Below, piece after piece: positions 1 to 10,385 of a DNA stretch of 64,000 nucleotides. The position numbers and the translations under genes were made by a program. This DNA comes from Episyrphus balteatus (taxonomy: Eukaryota > Arthropoda > Insecta > Diptera > Syrphidae): the NCBI RefSeq assembly GCF_945859705.1, contig NC_079134.1, positions 86,756,973-86,820,972 on the forward strand, written 5' to 3'. The notes below the pieces were generated by a model. That model saw nothing but the letters and a program-made list of their open reading frames with translations, was not told the DNA's origin and did not search any database. The stretch's first letter is position 1. Each line of letters starts with the position of its first letter.

Positions 1-1025
1 TGAATTTTTCAAAATCACTTAGTTTTAAGAAAAATCAAGTCTTCACTGTTAAATACATACTTTAATATTCAAATTTTTTTATTAAGAATTTTCATAGTGT
101 TATTGAGTTTGATGTGTGTCAGTTTTGAATTTGTGTGAAGTAAAAGTAAATTAACTCAACAAAAAAGAAATTTAAGAAAGGAAATTAAATATTAAAGCAA
201 ATTAAATAACAAGGGTAGAGTTTATCTCGCTGAATAGTTTTCATTAGGTTATTTTTAGAATTTATTTATTTATTTTATTTATTCGAACATTGGTGTAACA
301 TCCATCAGGTTCCCCGGCGAGTCCTGTACTCAATGGTGCGTGTGGTGGTCTCCTGGTTCAAGTTAAGAACATTGGTGTAACATCCATCAGGTTCCCCTGC
401 GAGCTATATGCTCAATGGTGCGTGTGGTGGTCTCCTGGTTCAAGTTAGGAACATTGGTGTAACATCCATCAGGTTCCCCTGCGGGCTATATGCACAATGG
501 TGCGTATGGTGGTCTCCTGGTTCAAGTTTTAAGTATTGGTGTAACATCCATCAGGTTCCCCTGCGAGCTTCAGCTCAATGGTGTGTGTGGTGGTCTCCTG
601 GCTTTGTTTTTAGTTGACATTGGTGTAACATCCATTATCTTACCAAGTTGCTCGAGGCACAAGGTTGCATGTAATGGTCTCCTGGTTAACCATGGCATTG
701 GTATAATATCCACTGGTTCCCTTTTGAGAAAGAGTCTCAATTGTGCGTGTGGTGGTCGCCTGGCCAAGATTGACTCGTGGTGTAAGTCCATTAATGAAGG
801 CCGCTTGGAGTTAGCTATATTTTGATTATATTAAGGATAGGATTAGGTATATCCTATTTTGAAAAGTATTCACGTGTTGTTTCTATTACATATCAGGAAG
901 TTGGATCACCACAATATTTAAATAACATTCCTCAATTTGACTTAATTATTTGCTTTAAATGATAATAAATAAAAAAAAAATATTTGGAATAGATTGTTTC
1001 TCCTTTTCTTTTTAATCTTATTATA
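1..1025. mobile_element. Insert with 81-bp array in LINE A (copy A, partial)
   Basis: Equivalent to 7008-8068; see that entry. The left end lies outside the window. It separates the LINE A endonuclease-RT linker from the peptide REAKQRFYAPKL, which follows at about 1035. Confidence 0.6.
286..810 (+). repeat. 81-bp tandem array, six to seven units (copy A)
   Basis: Units start near 286, 367, 450, 532, 616 and 694, so the period is 78-84 bp. Each holds ATTGGTGTAACATCCATCAG followed about 30 bp later by GTGTGGTGGTCTCCTGG. The last two units are the most diverged. Small open frames across the array only reflect the repeat. GGTTCAAGTT recurs between units and looks a little like a pol III B box, but no A box was found. 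Confidence 0.9.
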
Positions 1026-2751
1026 CTTTTTAATCCGTGAAGCTAAGCAAAGATTTTATGCTCCAAAACTAGATCCTTCCTTAGCTAAACAAAAACTGTG
1101 GATAGGTGTAGGTAAACAAATTTGCAACAAAATCGTATCTATCGACTGTGATGAGCTTAACAAAAAAGTTGTTACTCTTAATTCCTCTTTTTCTGAAACC
1201 CAAATTATTGACACAAGAAGAAATGTTAAATGGCCACCTGTCCACCTGTCTCACCTGTTAATGAGGTTGATGTTTTAGAAAGTGTTCTTTTTATTAAATC
1301 CAGCTCTGTTGGAATTGATGGTATCCATCCTGTGTTTTTAAAAGCTATTCTGCCTTATGTTCTCGAATACATAACTTATGCATTCAATACTATTTTTATG
1401 ACAAGCACATTCCCCTCTGCGTGGAAGCAAGCCAAAATTATTAGTATTCCTACCTAAAATCGCGATGCTGATGATTTTCGACTCATAGCCATATTACCAT
1501 TTCTTTCTAAAGTTTTGGAAAGACTTATGAATCATCAAATTCTAACTTTTATAACCAGAAATAAATTGCTATGTATCAACCAATCAGGATTCCGGCCTAA
1601 ACATAGCTGTACTACTGCCTTAATTGACGTAACAGAAAATATTAGAAATGTTTTGGATGATGGAAAAGTAACTGTACTTACACTTTTGGATTTCTCTAAG
1701 GCTTTTGATATCGTCAATCGCCATATACTTTGTAAAAAGCTTAAAGATCAATTTCTTGTCTGAACTCCTTCAATAAAACTGATTCTTTCCTATTTAACCA
1801 GTAGATCTCAATACTATTTTTATGTCATCTTTTCTTCCTCTGCAGAGAGGTGTCCCTCAGGGCTCTATTTTTTTTTTTCACTTCAGAAATTTCCGATGTA
1901 GTGAGCTTAGAGCAAGCTACGATCTACAATCAGAGCCTCATCATTAGTGCATGTGTTAGTGGTTAGTAAATAACACATGCACAAAAATATATACTACGAT
2001 ACAAAACTAACAATTACATTATAAAAATAATACAGACATTGAAAAACAATTACGATAGTGGTGCACTGGTCCGAAAACTTGTTTTCAATCCCACCTTACT
2101 TATATTAAAGTCGATATAAGATGTGTTTAATGAACGATTAAGAGGTTCATGTATGCCATAGTTTGATCTATTTTTGGCCCTTTGCTGTTCTCCATGGCTA
2201 TCAATGATCTACCATCTTGCCCATTGAGTTCATCTGTATACATGTATGCAGATGCAGATGATTTTCAATTGTATAATAGTTTTCCAATTGGTATGTTCAA
2301 AAACGGTGTGCATGAAGTTAATGAGGATTTGAAAGAAATCGTTATCTGGTCCCGTAAAAATGATCTTTGTTTGAATTTCCAATACTATAATTGACACTTC
2401 ATATTTCCCTCAGATCTATTTAAATAATACAGTTATTAAGTTTGTTGATACTGCGAAAATCCTTGGTCTCACGTTTAATAAAAAGCTCAGTTGGAATAAC
2501 CATATTAGAATTTCGATTGGCAAAGTTTACGGAAGTCTTCGAATGCTTTGGGCATCTTATCATATAATTCCATTATAAACCCGACTAATATTGACTAAAA
2601 CCCTGATAATACCACATAATGCTCTACTGTTGTGAGATTTTTAGCAATTGTGATTATAAACACAAACGGAAACTTACTCTTGTCTACAATAGTATTGCGC
2701 GTAATGTTTTTGGTGTAAGAAGATATGATCACATCTCTAATTTCTCTAAAT
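1026..2751 (+). pseudogene. LINE A reverse transcriptase, copy A, truncated and decayed
   Basis: This is the RT part of ORF2 of a CR1/Jockey-superfamily LINE. It shows the linker REAKQRFYAPKLDPSL, RT blocks IDGIHPVFLKAILP, FLSKVLERLMNHQ, QSGFRPKHSCTTAL and LLDFSKAFDIVN, RGVPQGS near 1850, the catalytic box as YADADDFQLY near 2245 (two extra residues), and the C-terminal thumb. An in-frame TAA sits at 1455-1457, a stop and frameshift near 1763, and a SINE-like insert at 1873-2166 splits PQGS from the following block. Copy A ends at 2751, where LINE X begins. It cannot encode a functional enzyme, and the same lesions occur in copy B. Confidence 0.9.
1873..2166 (-). mobile_element. SINE-like insertion in LINE A (copy A)
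   Basis: About 294 bp interrupt the LINE A RT frame. Direct repeats TCTATTTTT lie at 1864-1872 and 2167-2175. A T run at the left end suggests a poly(A) tail on the minus strand. A perfect 12-bp inverted repeat (GTGCATGTGTTA / TAACACATGCAC) at 1947-1982 encloses TGGTTAG, which resembles a tRNA A box. The family is not recognised. Confidence 0.7.
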
Positions 2752-2752
2752 A

Positions 2753-3060
2753 AATGTACGATTTTAATATTTCATAGTACTGTCTGGGAAGATCCCTTTG
2801 CAGTTTGTACTCAAGTCCCTCATGCCAAACCTTGTCAAAGGCTTGAGCAACATCTAAAAAAATAGCCGGACATACTTGTTTTTCTTCTAATGCTTTTTCT
2901 ATTACATCCGTTATTCTATGAACTTGGTCTATCGTGGAATGTTTATTTCTAAAGCCAAACTGGTGATTTGGGATTAACCTTCTTTCTTCTATAATTTTGC
3001 TAAGTCTCTTCAGAAGCAGTTTTTCAAAAACTTTTGCCATAATTGGTATAAGCGATATTG
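2753..3060 (-). pseudogene. Jockey LINE X reverse transcriptase fragment
   Basis: The minus strand reads YRRPISLIPIMAKVFEKLL, then NHQFGFRNKHSTIDQVH and IFLDVAQAFDKVWH, the N-terminal RT blocks of a Jockey-clade LINE. The sequence closely matches 57000-57270. It ends at the duplication junction before the VPQGS and FADD boxes, so the catalytic core is missing. At about 3060 it joins directly to endonuclease-end sequence. Compared with the second copy (57272 joined to about 57920), roughly 650 bp are deleted, with a short shared TATTGG at the joint. Confidence 0.88.
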
Positions 3061-3931
3061 GTCTGCGATATTGGAGTACTTTCTTCAGCGGCCTGTTGCA
3101 CATCAGCAATAAATTGTTCCACTTCATGGTCAATTTGCTTGATTGTATCCATGGGAGATCTTAAATTTATAAAACTTAAAAGCCTTTCTCTAAAATCACT
3201 CCAGTTTGTTTTCTTATTTACAAGCTTTGGATTACTTTTTTCTATTACTTCCGATTCACTTAGTGATAGAATCACTGGAGTATGATCTGATGACAAGTCA
3301 TAATTACCTTCGACACTAATGTGATTTCGTTTAATTCCTTTAGCTACGAAAAAGTCAATAAGGTTTGGTATTTTGTAAGTATCGGAAGGCCAGTAAGTTG
3401 GCGACCTGGAGGAATAGAATTCGCAATTGTATTTACGGCCTGCTTGGAAAAGTCTTTTGCCTTTTGTTGATATAAGTCTTGAACCCCAATAGGTGTGTTT
3501 CGCATTGAAGTCTCCACCAACAAGAAAGTTATGCCCAAGAAGATTTAATAGATCTGTATAGTCATCTTCTGTCGGGGATCGCCTTGGTGGGCAGTATATA
3601 GCTGCTATCTTAAACTCTTTCTTTTTCATATACCAATACTAATAGTTGTTATTTGCATATTTTCATTAGTAAGCTTGGTTTCTTCATAATGTTTTAAGCT
3701 TTCTCTTATAAAAATCGCCGTTCCACCTCTTGCATTGTCAGCTGGATGTGGAGCGTGGTAACATGAATAGTGTTCTATTACATTATCGAGACTTCGCCCA
3801 TTGGAGAAATGAGTTTCGGATACCAGGCAAATATCTATATGTTCTAGATCTAAAAAGATTTTTAATTCGGATAAGTGTTGTAAAAGACCGTTTGCATTCC
3901 ATGTAGCGATTTTAAGTGTTCTGTCCATCAT
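3061..3931 (-). pseudogene. Jockey LINE X AP-like endonuclease (ORF2 N-terminus)
   Basis: This is the endonuclease/exonuclease/phosphatase domain that nicks target DNA for target-primed reverse transcription. On the minus strand from 3931 it shows KIATWNANGL, LVSETHF, ARGGTAIFIR, AIYCPPRRSPTEDDY, GGDFNAKHTYWGS and SSDHTPVILSLS, the expected catalytic Asn, Glu, Asp and His motifs in order. One frameshift lies near 3628 between ISIGI and KKKEFKIAAIY. The downstream linker to the RT is deleted. A second copy (57963-58233) keeps only the end of this domain. Confidence 0.9.
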
Positions 3932-3949
3932 TGTTTTTTAAAAGCGACT

Positions 3950-4977
3950 TTTCGCTTAACTGTTTGATATTCAAATCCTGTTTATCAATTCTTTGGAGAA
4001 TGAGTTGTAGCATTTCTTTTATGGAAGTCTCTTCATTCTTCCGCACATTTTTTAGAATCTGAGAATAGGCTTTATTTTCATCGCTTTTACTTTGAACAGC
4101 TTTTTTAGGCGGTTCATTCGTAGTATTGTTTTCAGCATTTAAATCGGTATTTAATGTTTTTCTGGGTTTGTCTCTAGCAGATGTATTTTTGCTTCTGAAC
4201 TCTTGGAATTTTTTGGCAACTGGGCAGCCTCTTTAGCTTGCCGGGTGATTACCCTGGCAGTTCACACATTTTGCTTTCTGATCTTTGCTCATCGGACAAT
4301 TTTTAGTTGCATGTTTTCCTTCGCACTTTACACAAGCAAACTCGCGGTTGCAGTATTTTTGGGTATGACCAAAAGCTTGGCAACGTTTGCACTGCGGAAC
4401 AACTTTAGATTTTCGGAGTGGTTCAATTTTAACAGCTATGCCCAAGATTGATCTTACTTTATAAAAATCTCATCGACACTTTGTTTACTGTCAAAAGTTA
4501 GCATGAATAAAGGTAATAACCTTTTACTTGACGTGGATTCTCCAGAGGAGTTTGTAATTGTCTCATTTTTAAATAGATTGACTGCATCAAGGGCTTGGAA
4601 GCCTTTTTGTACAAGATCTTCCACTACTTCCTCGGGAGAGCACGAGGAATGAAGACCTCTGGCTACTACTTTTATTGGCCTTGTAGCTTTGTTCTCATAT
4701 GAGTGCCATTGAATTTGGTGTTTGCTCAGTTCTTCAGTGACAGATCTATACTCGTCGGCTTCTTTGACTATGACTTTCCAGTTGTCTTTGTTGTACGATG
4801 TGTATTTGCAAGCTTTTTTAGTACAATTTTCTATTATTTTCTTAAGATCTCCAAAAATTGGAGATCATAATTGGTGGTGGTGTAATTTTTTTGCTGCCTT
4901 TAGCGTGAGAATTTGATTTAACAACAGCTACCACATTTTTCGCGCTTTGACTTTCAAAATAGCGACTTGCGGACATC
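3950..4977 (-). pseudogene. Jockey LINE X gag-like ORF1 with zinc knuckles
   Basis: The minus strand from the ATG at 4975-4977 begins MSASRYFESQSAKNVVAVVK. A region resembling the PRE_C2HC domain follows (HSYENKATRPIKVVARGLH near 4690), then three CX2CX4HX4C-type knuckles between 4240 and 4400 (CKRCQAFGHTQKYC, CVKCEGKHATKNC and CVNCQGNHPAS). This arrangement is typical of Jockey-clade ORF1 proteins, which bind their RNA. One frameshift lies in the T run near 4856, another near 4440, and the part after the knuckles is open only in pieces. It may be 5' truncated. Confidence 0.82.
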
Positions 4978-5019
4978 AGATTTTTCTAGACTTTTGAGGT
5001 ATGTTATAGAATACCAAAA

Positions 5020-5690
5020 CGAAGGTATTGAGCAAAAAAAATTTCTATTAGCATTCATTCTGAGGTTAAACTCTTATTTGACTGGATTAATATCATTAAA
5101 GAAGAAAACAAACAACTCAAAGAGGAATTAAAAAAACACGATGAAGCACTCCAGCTAATAACTGCACGCATTGATCATATTGAAGAACTTGACCTTTATA
5201 GAAAAACAGAGAGCGATGCTCTCATTCATTGGTCTACCCTTAATGCAAAATGAAGATCTAAATTTCACTTTTAATCAAATGTGTAACACGATTGGAATGA
5301 AACCGATAATATTATTCGGGGCATATATCGATTGAAATTTAGAAAATCGACAGCAAATCTACCCGTGATCATAAAATTTATTTCGCCTCGTGACAAGAGC
5401 TCTCAATCAAAAAAAGCTCTATGTCTTCGCGATTTTGGATTTTTTTCCGATAAGCAGGTGTTTATGCATGAATGTCTCAGTGTCTCACGCTTAAGAATCG
5501 ATTACTACAGCAGAATGCAGTTAAGATGAAAAATGATGGGAACGTGTTGAGGTTTTGTTTACGTAAAGAAATACCGCAATGATAAAGCTCTGATAGTGGA
5601 GAATAATGATGCACTCATTGTTATTGCCACGAAATCCCCTATGATAACATCTGGATCATCTGATTAGCCAAGCAACTAATGAAGAAGAAG
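5020..5690 (+). pseudogene. LINE A ORF1, coiled coil plus FP25K-like domain
   Basis: Translation gives a Lys/Glu-rich heptad stretch (EENKQLKEELKKHDEAL, 5100-5150), then RGIYRLKFRKSTANLPVIIK, FISPRDKSS and DKQVFMHECLSVSRL. This is the layout of ORF1 in many CR1/Jockey-superfamily insect LINEs, where a coiled coil precedes a domain like baculovirus FP25K. Frames break near 5240, 5300 and 5530. It probably belongs to the LINE whose ORF2 remains at 6906-10150, because strand and order fit. It abuts antisense LINE X. Confidence 0.7.
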
Positions 5691-5774
5691 TAAACAACTT
5701 TTTTTATTCTTTGTTTTGATTTTTTATTTATTATTTTTTTTTCTTTTTATAATTTAAAAAATTAATATATATAT

Positions 5775-5855
5775 ATAGAAAAATATAAATTTTCATTTTC
5801 ATTGTCATTGTCGTTATCATTGTCATTGTCATCGCAATCGTCGTCTTTCTATATT
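5775..5855. repeat. Imperfect CATTGT repeat
   Basis: The stretch holds repeated TTCATTGTCATTGTC-type hexamers decaying to CATCGCAATCGTCGTC. It lies in the presumed spacer between LINE A ORF1 and ORF2. Confidence 0.7.
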
Positions 5856-5959
5856 TGAAATTCTTTTATAATATGGTCGTGCAGCTTCTTATCTTATTGC
5901 GCTGGACTATTTTGGGTCCTTGTCGCTTAAATATCTATATTAGTGATTGTTCTAAAAAA

Positions 5960-6905
5960 AAAACATCCGGGTTAGGTTCGATATCCCGCTTTTTATATTC
6001 CCGTTCTTTTAAATCCCGCTTAAAAAATCCCGTTTTTCAAAATCCCGCTTTTTATAATCTCGCTTTTTTATAATCCCGGTTTTTATAATTCCGTTTCTTA
6101 TAATCCCGATTTTGCAATCAAAACTAGTTGGTTTATATTAAAAAATCGCGCAATTTTTAAAAATAAAACAACTAGTTTTGATTGCAAAATCGGGATACTG
6201 AAAAATTAAAACAAATAAAAAATGAGAGATTTTTCTAAACCTTATATTATATTATAACCTTTAACAAAAAAATATAATGTATTAAAAAAAAAATATGAAA
6301 AAGTAAACAATGTAATATTAAAAAGAAATCAATTAACAAACTAATATTTACTTTAACGTTTCAGAAGAACAATAAAATCGTGATAATCTCATAGATTTAT
6401 AATAACATAAAATGATCACCTTAAATTAAGTACACACTACACAATCAAAAGAAATTTCATTTAATTATACATATTTCAACTTATATTTAGATGCATCTCA
6501 ATAGTTTTGATATTTATTTAAATGAAATTTCTTTTATTTGTGAATTCAAATTTAAGGTTTTAATCATTTTATATTTTTACAACAGAAATACCGTTTTCAT
6601 AATGTGTTGTAGGTACATATTCTGTGGGCTTTACGACGCAAAAAATTAGTTTTACTAATTTTTTGTCTATTTCTTATGATTTTTTATTTATGCATTAAAC
6701 ATGTATTTTGTAAAAAGAACGGGATTTGCGGGATTTGACGGGATTTTAAAATGCGGGAATTATTGATCGGGATTTTAAATAAGCGGGATTTCACAAGACG
6801 TGATTTAAAAAATCAGTATTTTAGTAGAAGGGATTTTGAAACTTTTTTTCGGGATTTTCGAAAAACGGGATTTTAAAAAGCGGGATTCCGATACGCTCCC
6901 AGCTC
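5960..6905. mobile_element. Foldback element with inverted TCCCGCTTTTTATA arrays
   Basis: The left side (5981-6110) has about eight short units of ATCCCGCTTTTTATA type. The right side (6716-6890) carries the inverted form GGGATTTTAAAAAGCGGGA in a similar array. Inside is a hairpin, CCCGATTTTGCAATCAAAAC at 6105-6124 pairing with its complement ending at 6194, plus a looser inverted pair around 6438 and 6540. No coding capacity was seen. It sits where most of the LINE A endonuclease should be, so that domain was lost or replaced here. Confidence 0.75.
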
Positions 6906-7007
6906 ATCCTTGGTTTAATAACCACATTAGGTCGAACGTAATCCTGCTTTTAGGATTGCAGAATTGCATAGTGAGTACCAATATTTGAGAAATAGAGTAG
7001 TCTTTTA
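6906..7007 (+). pseudogene. LINE A endonuclease-RT linker fragment
   Basis: The translation HPWFNNHI followed by RNRVVF is the conserved linker of CR1-like ORF2 proteins. It should run straight into IREAKQRFYAPKL, which now lies after the insert at 8069. The upstream endonuclease domain is missing. Confidence 0.7.
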
Positions 7008-8068
7008 TAAGGAAGTCAGGTAATGTGGAAAATCTTTTTAATTTGAATTTTTCAAAATCACTTAGTTTTAAGAAAAATCAAGTCTTCACTGTTAAATACA
7101 TACTTTAATACTCAAATTTTTTTATTAAGAATTTTCATAGTGTTATTGAGTTTGATGTGTGTCAGTTTTGAATTTGTGTGAAGTAAAAGTAAATTAACTC
7201 AACAAAAAAGAAATTTAAGAAAGGAAATTAAATATTAAAGCAAATTAAATAACAAGGGTAGAGTTTATCTCGCTGAATAGTTTTCATTAGGTTATTTTTA
7301 GAATTTATTTATTTATTTTATTTATTCGAACATTGGTGTAACATCCATCAGGTTCCCCGGCGAGTCCTGTACTCAATGGTGCGTGTGGTGGTCTCCTGGT
7401 TCAAGTTAAGAACATTGGTGTAACATCCATCAGGTTCCCCTGCGAGCTATATGCTCAATGGTGCGTGTGGTGGTCTCCTGGTTCAAGTTAGGAACATTGG
7501 TGTAACATCCATCAGGTTCCCCTGCGGGCTATATGCACAATGGTGCGTATGGTGGTCTCCTGGTTCAAGTTTTAAGTATTGGTGTAACATCCATCAGGTT
7601 CCCCTGCGAGCTTCAGCTCAATGGTGTGTGTGGTGGTCTCCTGGCTTTGTTTTTAGTTGACATTGGTGTAACATCCATTATCTTACCAAGTTGCTCGAGG
7701 CACAAGGTTGCATGTAATGGTCTCCTGGTTAACCATGGCATTGGTATAATATCCACTGGTTCCCTTTTGAGAAAGAGTCTCAATTGTGCGTGTGGTGGTC
7801 GCCTGGCCAAGATTGACTCGTGGTGTAAGTCCATTAATGAAGGCCGCTTGGAGTTAGCTATATTTTGATTATATTAAGGATAGGATTAGGTATATCCTAT
7901 TTTGAAAAGTATTCACGTGTTGTTTCTATTACATATCAGGAAGTTGGATCACCACAATATTTAAATAACATTCCTCAATTTGACTTAATTATTTGCTTTA
8001 AATGATAATAAATAAAAAAAAAATATTTGGAATAGATTGTTTCTCCTTTTCTTTTTAATCTTATTATA
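7008..8068. mobile_element. Insert with 81-bp array interrupting LINE A (copy B)
   Basis: LINE A reads RNRVVF before and LIREAKQRF after this 1.06 kb block. Flanks CTTTTA (7002-7007) and CTTTTTA (8069-8075) look like a short target-site duplication, and joining them restores the frame. The block has an AT-rich left part, the 81-bp array, and an A-rich right part. No protein or known element family was recognised. Confidence 0.6.
7329..7853 (+). repeat. 81-bp tandem array (copy B)
   Basis: Same six to seven units as 286-810, at an offset of 7,043 bp. The unit-to-unit differences are the same in both arrays, so the array as a whole was duplicated and not expanded afterwards. Confidence 0.9.
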
Positions 8069-10150
8069 CTTTTTAATCCGTGAAGCTAAGCAAAGATTTT
8101 ATGCTCCAAAACTAGATCCTTCCTTAGCTAAACAAAAACTGTGGATAGGTGTAGGTAAACAAATTTGCAACAAAATCGTATCTATCGACTGTGATGAGCT
8201 TAACAAAAAAGTTGTTACTCTTAATTCCTCTTTTTCTGAAACCCAAATTATTGACACAAGAAGAAATGTTAAATGGCCACCTGTCCACCTGTCTCACCTG
8301 TTAATGAGGTTGATGTTTTAGAAAGTGTTCTTTTTATTAAATCCAGCTCTGTTGGAATTGATGGTATCCATCCTGTGTTTTTAAAAGCTATTCTGCCTTA
8401 TGTTCTCGAATACATAACTTATGCATTCAATACTATTTTTATGACAAGCACATTCCCCTCTGCGTGGAAGCAAGCCAAAATTATTAGTATTCCTACCTAA
8501 AATCGCGATGCTGATGATTTTCGACTCATAGCCATATTACCATTTCTTTCTAAAGTTTTGGAAAGACTTATGAATCATCAAATTCTAACTTTTATAACCA
8601 GAAATAAATTGCTATGTATCAACCAATCAGGATTCCGGCCTAAACATAGCTGTACTACTGCCTTAATTGACGTAACAGAAAATATTAGAAATGTTTTGGA
8701 TGATGGAAAAGTAACTGTACTTACACTTTTGGATTTCTCTAAGGCTTTTGATATCGTCAATCGCCATATACTTTGTAAAAAGCTTAAAGATCAATTTCTT
8801 GTCTGAACTCCTTCAATAAAACTGATTCTTTCCTATTTAACCAGTAGATCTCAATACTATTTTTATGTCATCTTTTCTTCCTCTGCAGAGAGGTGTCCCT
8901 CAGGGCTCTATTTTTTTTTTTCACTTCAGAAATTTCCGATGTAGTGAGCTTAGAGCAAGCTACGATCTACAATCAGAGCCTCATCATTAGTGCATGTGTT
9001 AGTGGTTAGTAAATAACACATGCACAAAAATATATACTACGATACAAAACTAACAATTACATTATAAAAATAATACAGACATTGAAAAACAATTACGATA
9101 GTGGTGCACTGGTCCGAAAACTTGTTTTCAATCCCACCTTACTTATATTAAAGTCGATATAAGATGTGTTTAATGAACGATTAAGAGGTTCATGTATGCC
9201 ATAGTTTGATCTATTTTTGGCCCTTTGCTGTTCTCCATGGCTATCAATGATCTACCATCTTGCCCATTGAGTTCATCTGTATACATGTATGCAGATGCAG
9301 ATGATTTTCAATTGTATAATAGTTTTCCAATTGGTATGTTCAAAAACGGTGTGCATGAAGTTAATGAGGATTTGAAAGAAATCGTTATCTGGTCCCGTAA
9401 AAATGATCTTTGTTTGAATTTCCAATACTATAATTGACACTTCATATTTCCCTCAGATCTATTTAAATAATACAGTTATTAAGTTTGTTGATACTGCGAA
9501 AATCCTTGGTCTCACGTTTAATAAAAAGCTCAGTTGGAATAACCATATTAGAATTTCGATTGGCAAAGTTTACGGAAGTCTTCGAATGCTTTGGGCATCT
9601 TATCATATAATTCCATTATAAACCCGACTAATATTGACTAAAACCCTGATAATACCACATAATGCTCTACTGTTGTGAGATTTTTAGCAATTGTGATTAT
9701 AAACACAAACGGAAACTTACTCTTGTCTACAATAGTATTGCGCGTAATGTTTTTGGTGTAAGAAGATATGATCACATCTCTAATTTCTCTAAATCAATTT
9801 ATGGCTTTACCCTAGATAATTTATTTAAACTTAGAACACTGACTTTGTTTCACAATATTCTGCAATCTCATCAGCCAGAATATCTTTACAGTAAAATCAC
9901 CCACACACGATCTGTAAGATCTTGCAATCTCATACCAATACGCTGCTCTGCTGCTCATTTTTATTATCTGAACGCGAGTTTTATGTGTATGGCACTCGAT
10001 TATGGAATTTCCTCCCTCAATCTTTAAAAATAATAAGCAGCTCGACCCTGTTTTGTATGATGCTCAAAGAATTTTTTTCCTAATTATCTTGTGGATGTTG
10101 ATGTTGACGGCAATCATAAATATAATTTTCTTTTTGTTTTGAATAAAATT
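8069..10150 (+). pseudogene. LINE A reverse transcriptase, copy B, with 3' end
   Basis: Same RT blocks and lesions as copy A, including the in-frame TAA at 8498-8500 and the SINE-like insert at 8916-9209. This copy keeps the C-terminal domain: RNVFGVRRYDHIS, then LFKLRTLTLFHNILQSHQPE and a frameshifted end near 9970-10030. The 3' UTR runs to about 10150 (TGAATAAAATTTTC). No clear poly(A) or flanking target duplication was found at the 3' end. The clade call (CR1/Jockey superfamily) rests on these motifs and the FP-like ORF1. Confidence 0.88.
8916..9209 (-). mobile_element. SINE-like insertion in LINE A (copy B)
   Basis: Identical in position and structure to 1873-2166, with the same TCTATTTTT direct repeats and the same 12-bp hairpin (about 8990-9025). 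It was present before the tandem duplication. Confidence 0.7.
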
Positions 10151-10385
10151 TTCTTTTAAATGATAAACTTATTTTTGTTTTTATACTTTTCTTTTTTATT
10201 TTAAAATTTCAAATTATATTAAATATTAAGATAGTGCGAATGAATTAGCTTTTCAATTGTCATAATCTTAAAACCACATTAGAACAAAAGCACAATGAAT
10301 GTACTAATAGTATTACTATACTGATTTTTACTCTAATTTAAAAGGTATTGTATCTTACTGAGTAAATTTATGCAAATAAATAAAT
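10151..10385. other. AT-rich spacer
   Basis: I see no gene or repeat structure here. The last bases, AAAT, are repeated at the far end of the next element. Confidence 0.5.

Larger units (their letters stand above)
1..2751. repeat. Partial upstream copy of a 7,043-bp tandem duplication
   Basis: This stretch matches 7044-9794 at a constant offset of 7,043 bp, including shared stop codons and a shared SINE insertion. I saw a single difference by eye (T/C near position 87). At 2751 the match stops inside the LINE A C-terminal region and antisense Jockey sequence begins. The simplest reading is that 2752-9794 is one complete unit and 1-2751 is the end of the preceding unit. Confidence 0.9.
2752..9794. 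repeat. Complete 7,043-bp tandem duplication unit
   Basis: The unit contains antisense Jockey LINE X (2753-4977), LINE A ORF1 (5020-5690), a foldback repeat and LINE A up to its C-terminal domain. The junction at 2751/2752 joins LINE A to LINE X with only one to three ambiguous bases, as in end joining. The second LINE A copy continues undisturbed past 9794 to about 10150, so the downstream copy keeps the ancestral order. Confidence 0.75.

Noticed and set aside
286..810. CRISPR-like array
   Set aside because: Repeats of about 81 bp adjoin without regular unique spacers, the setting is a eukaryotic LINE, and no cas gene is present.
5855..6073. 72-codon gene before the foldback element
   Set aside because: The frame runs into the TCCCGCTTTTTATA repeats and has no recognised content.
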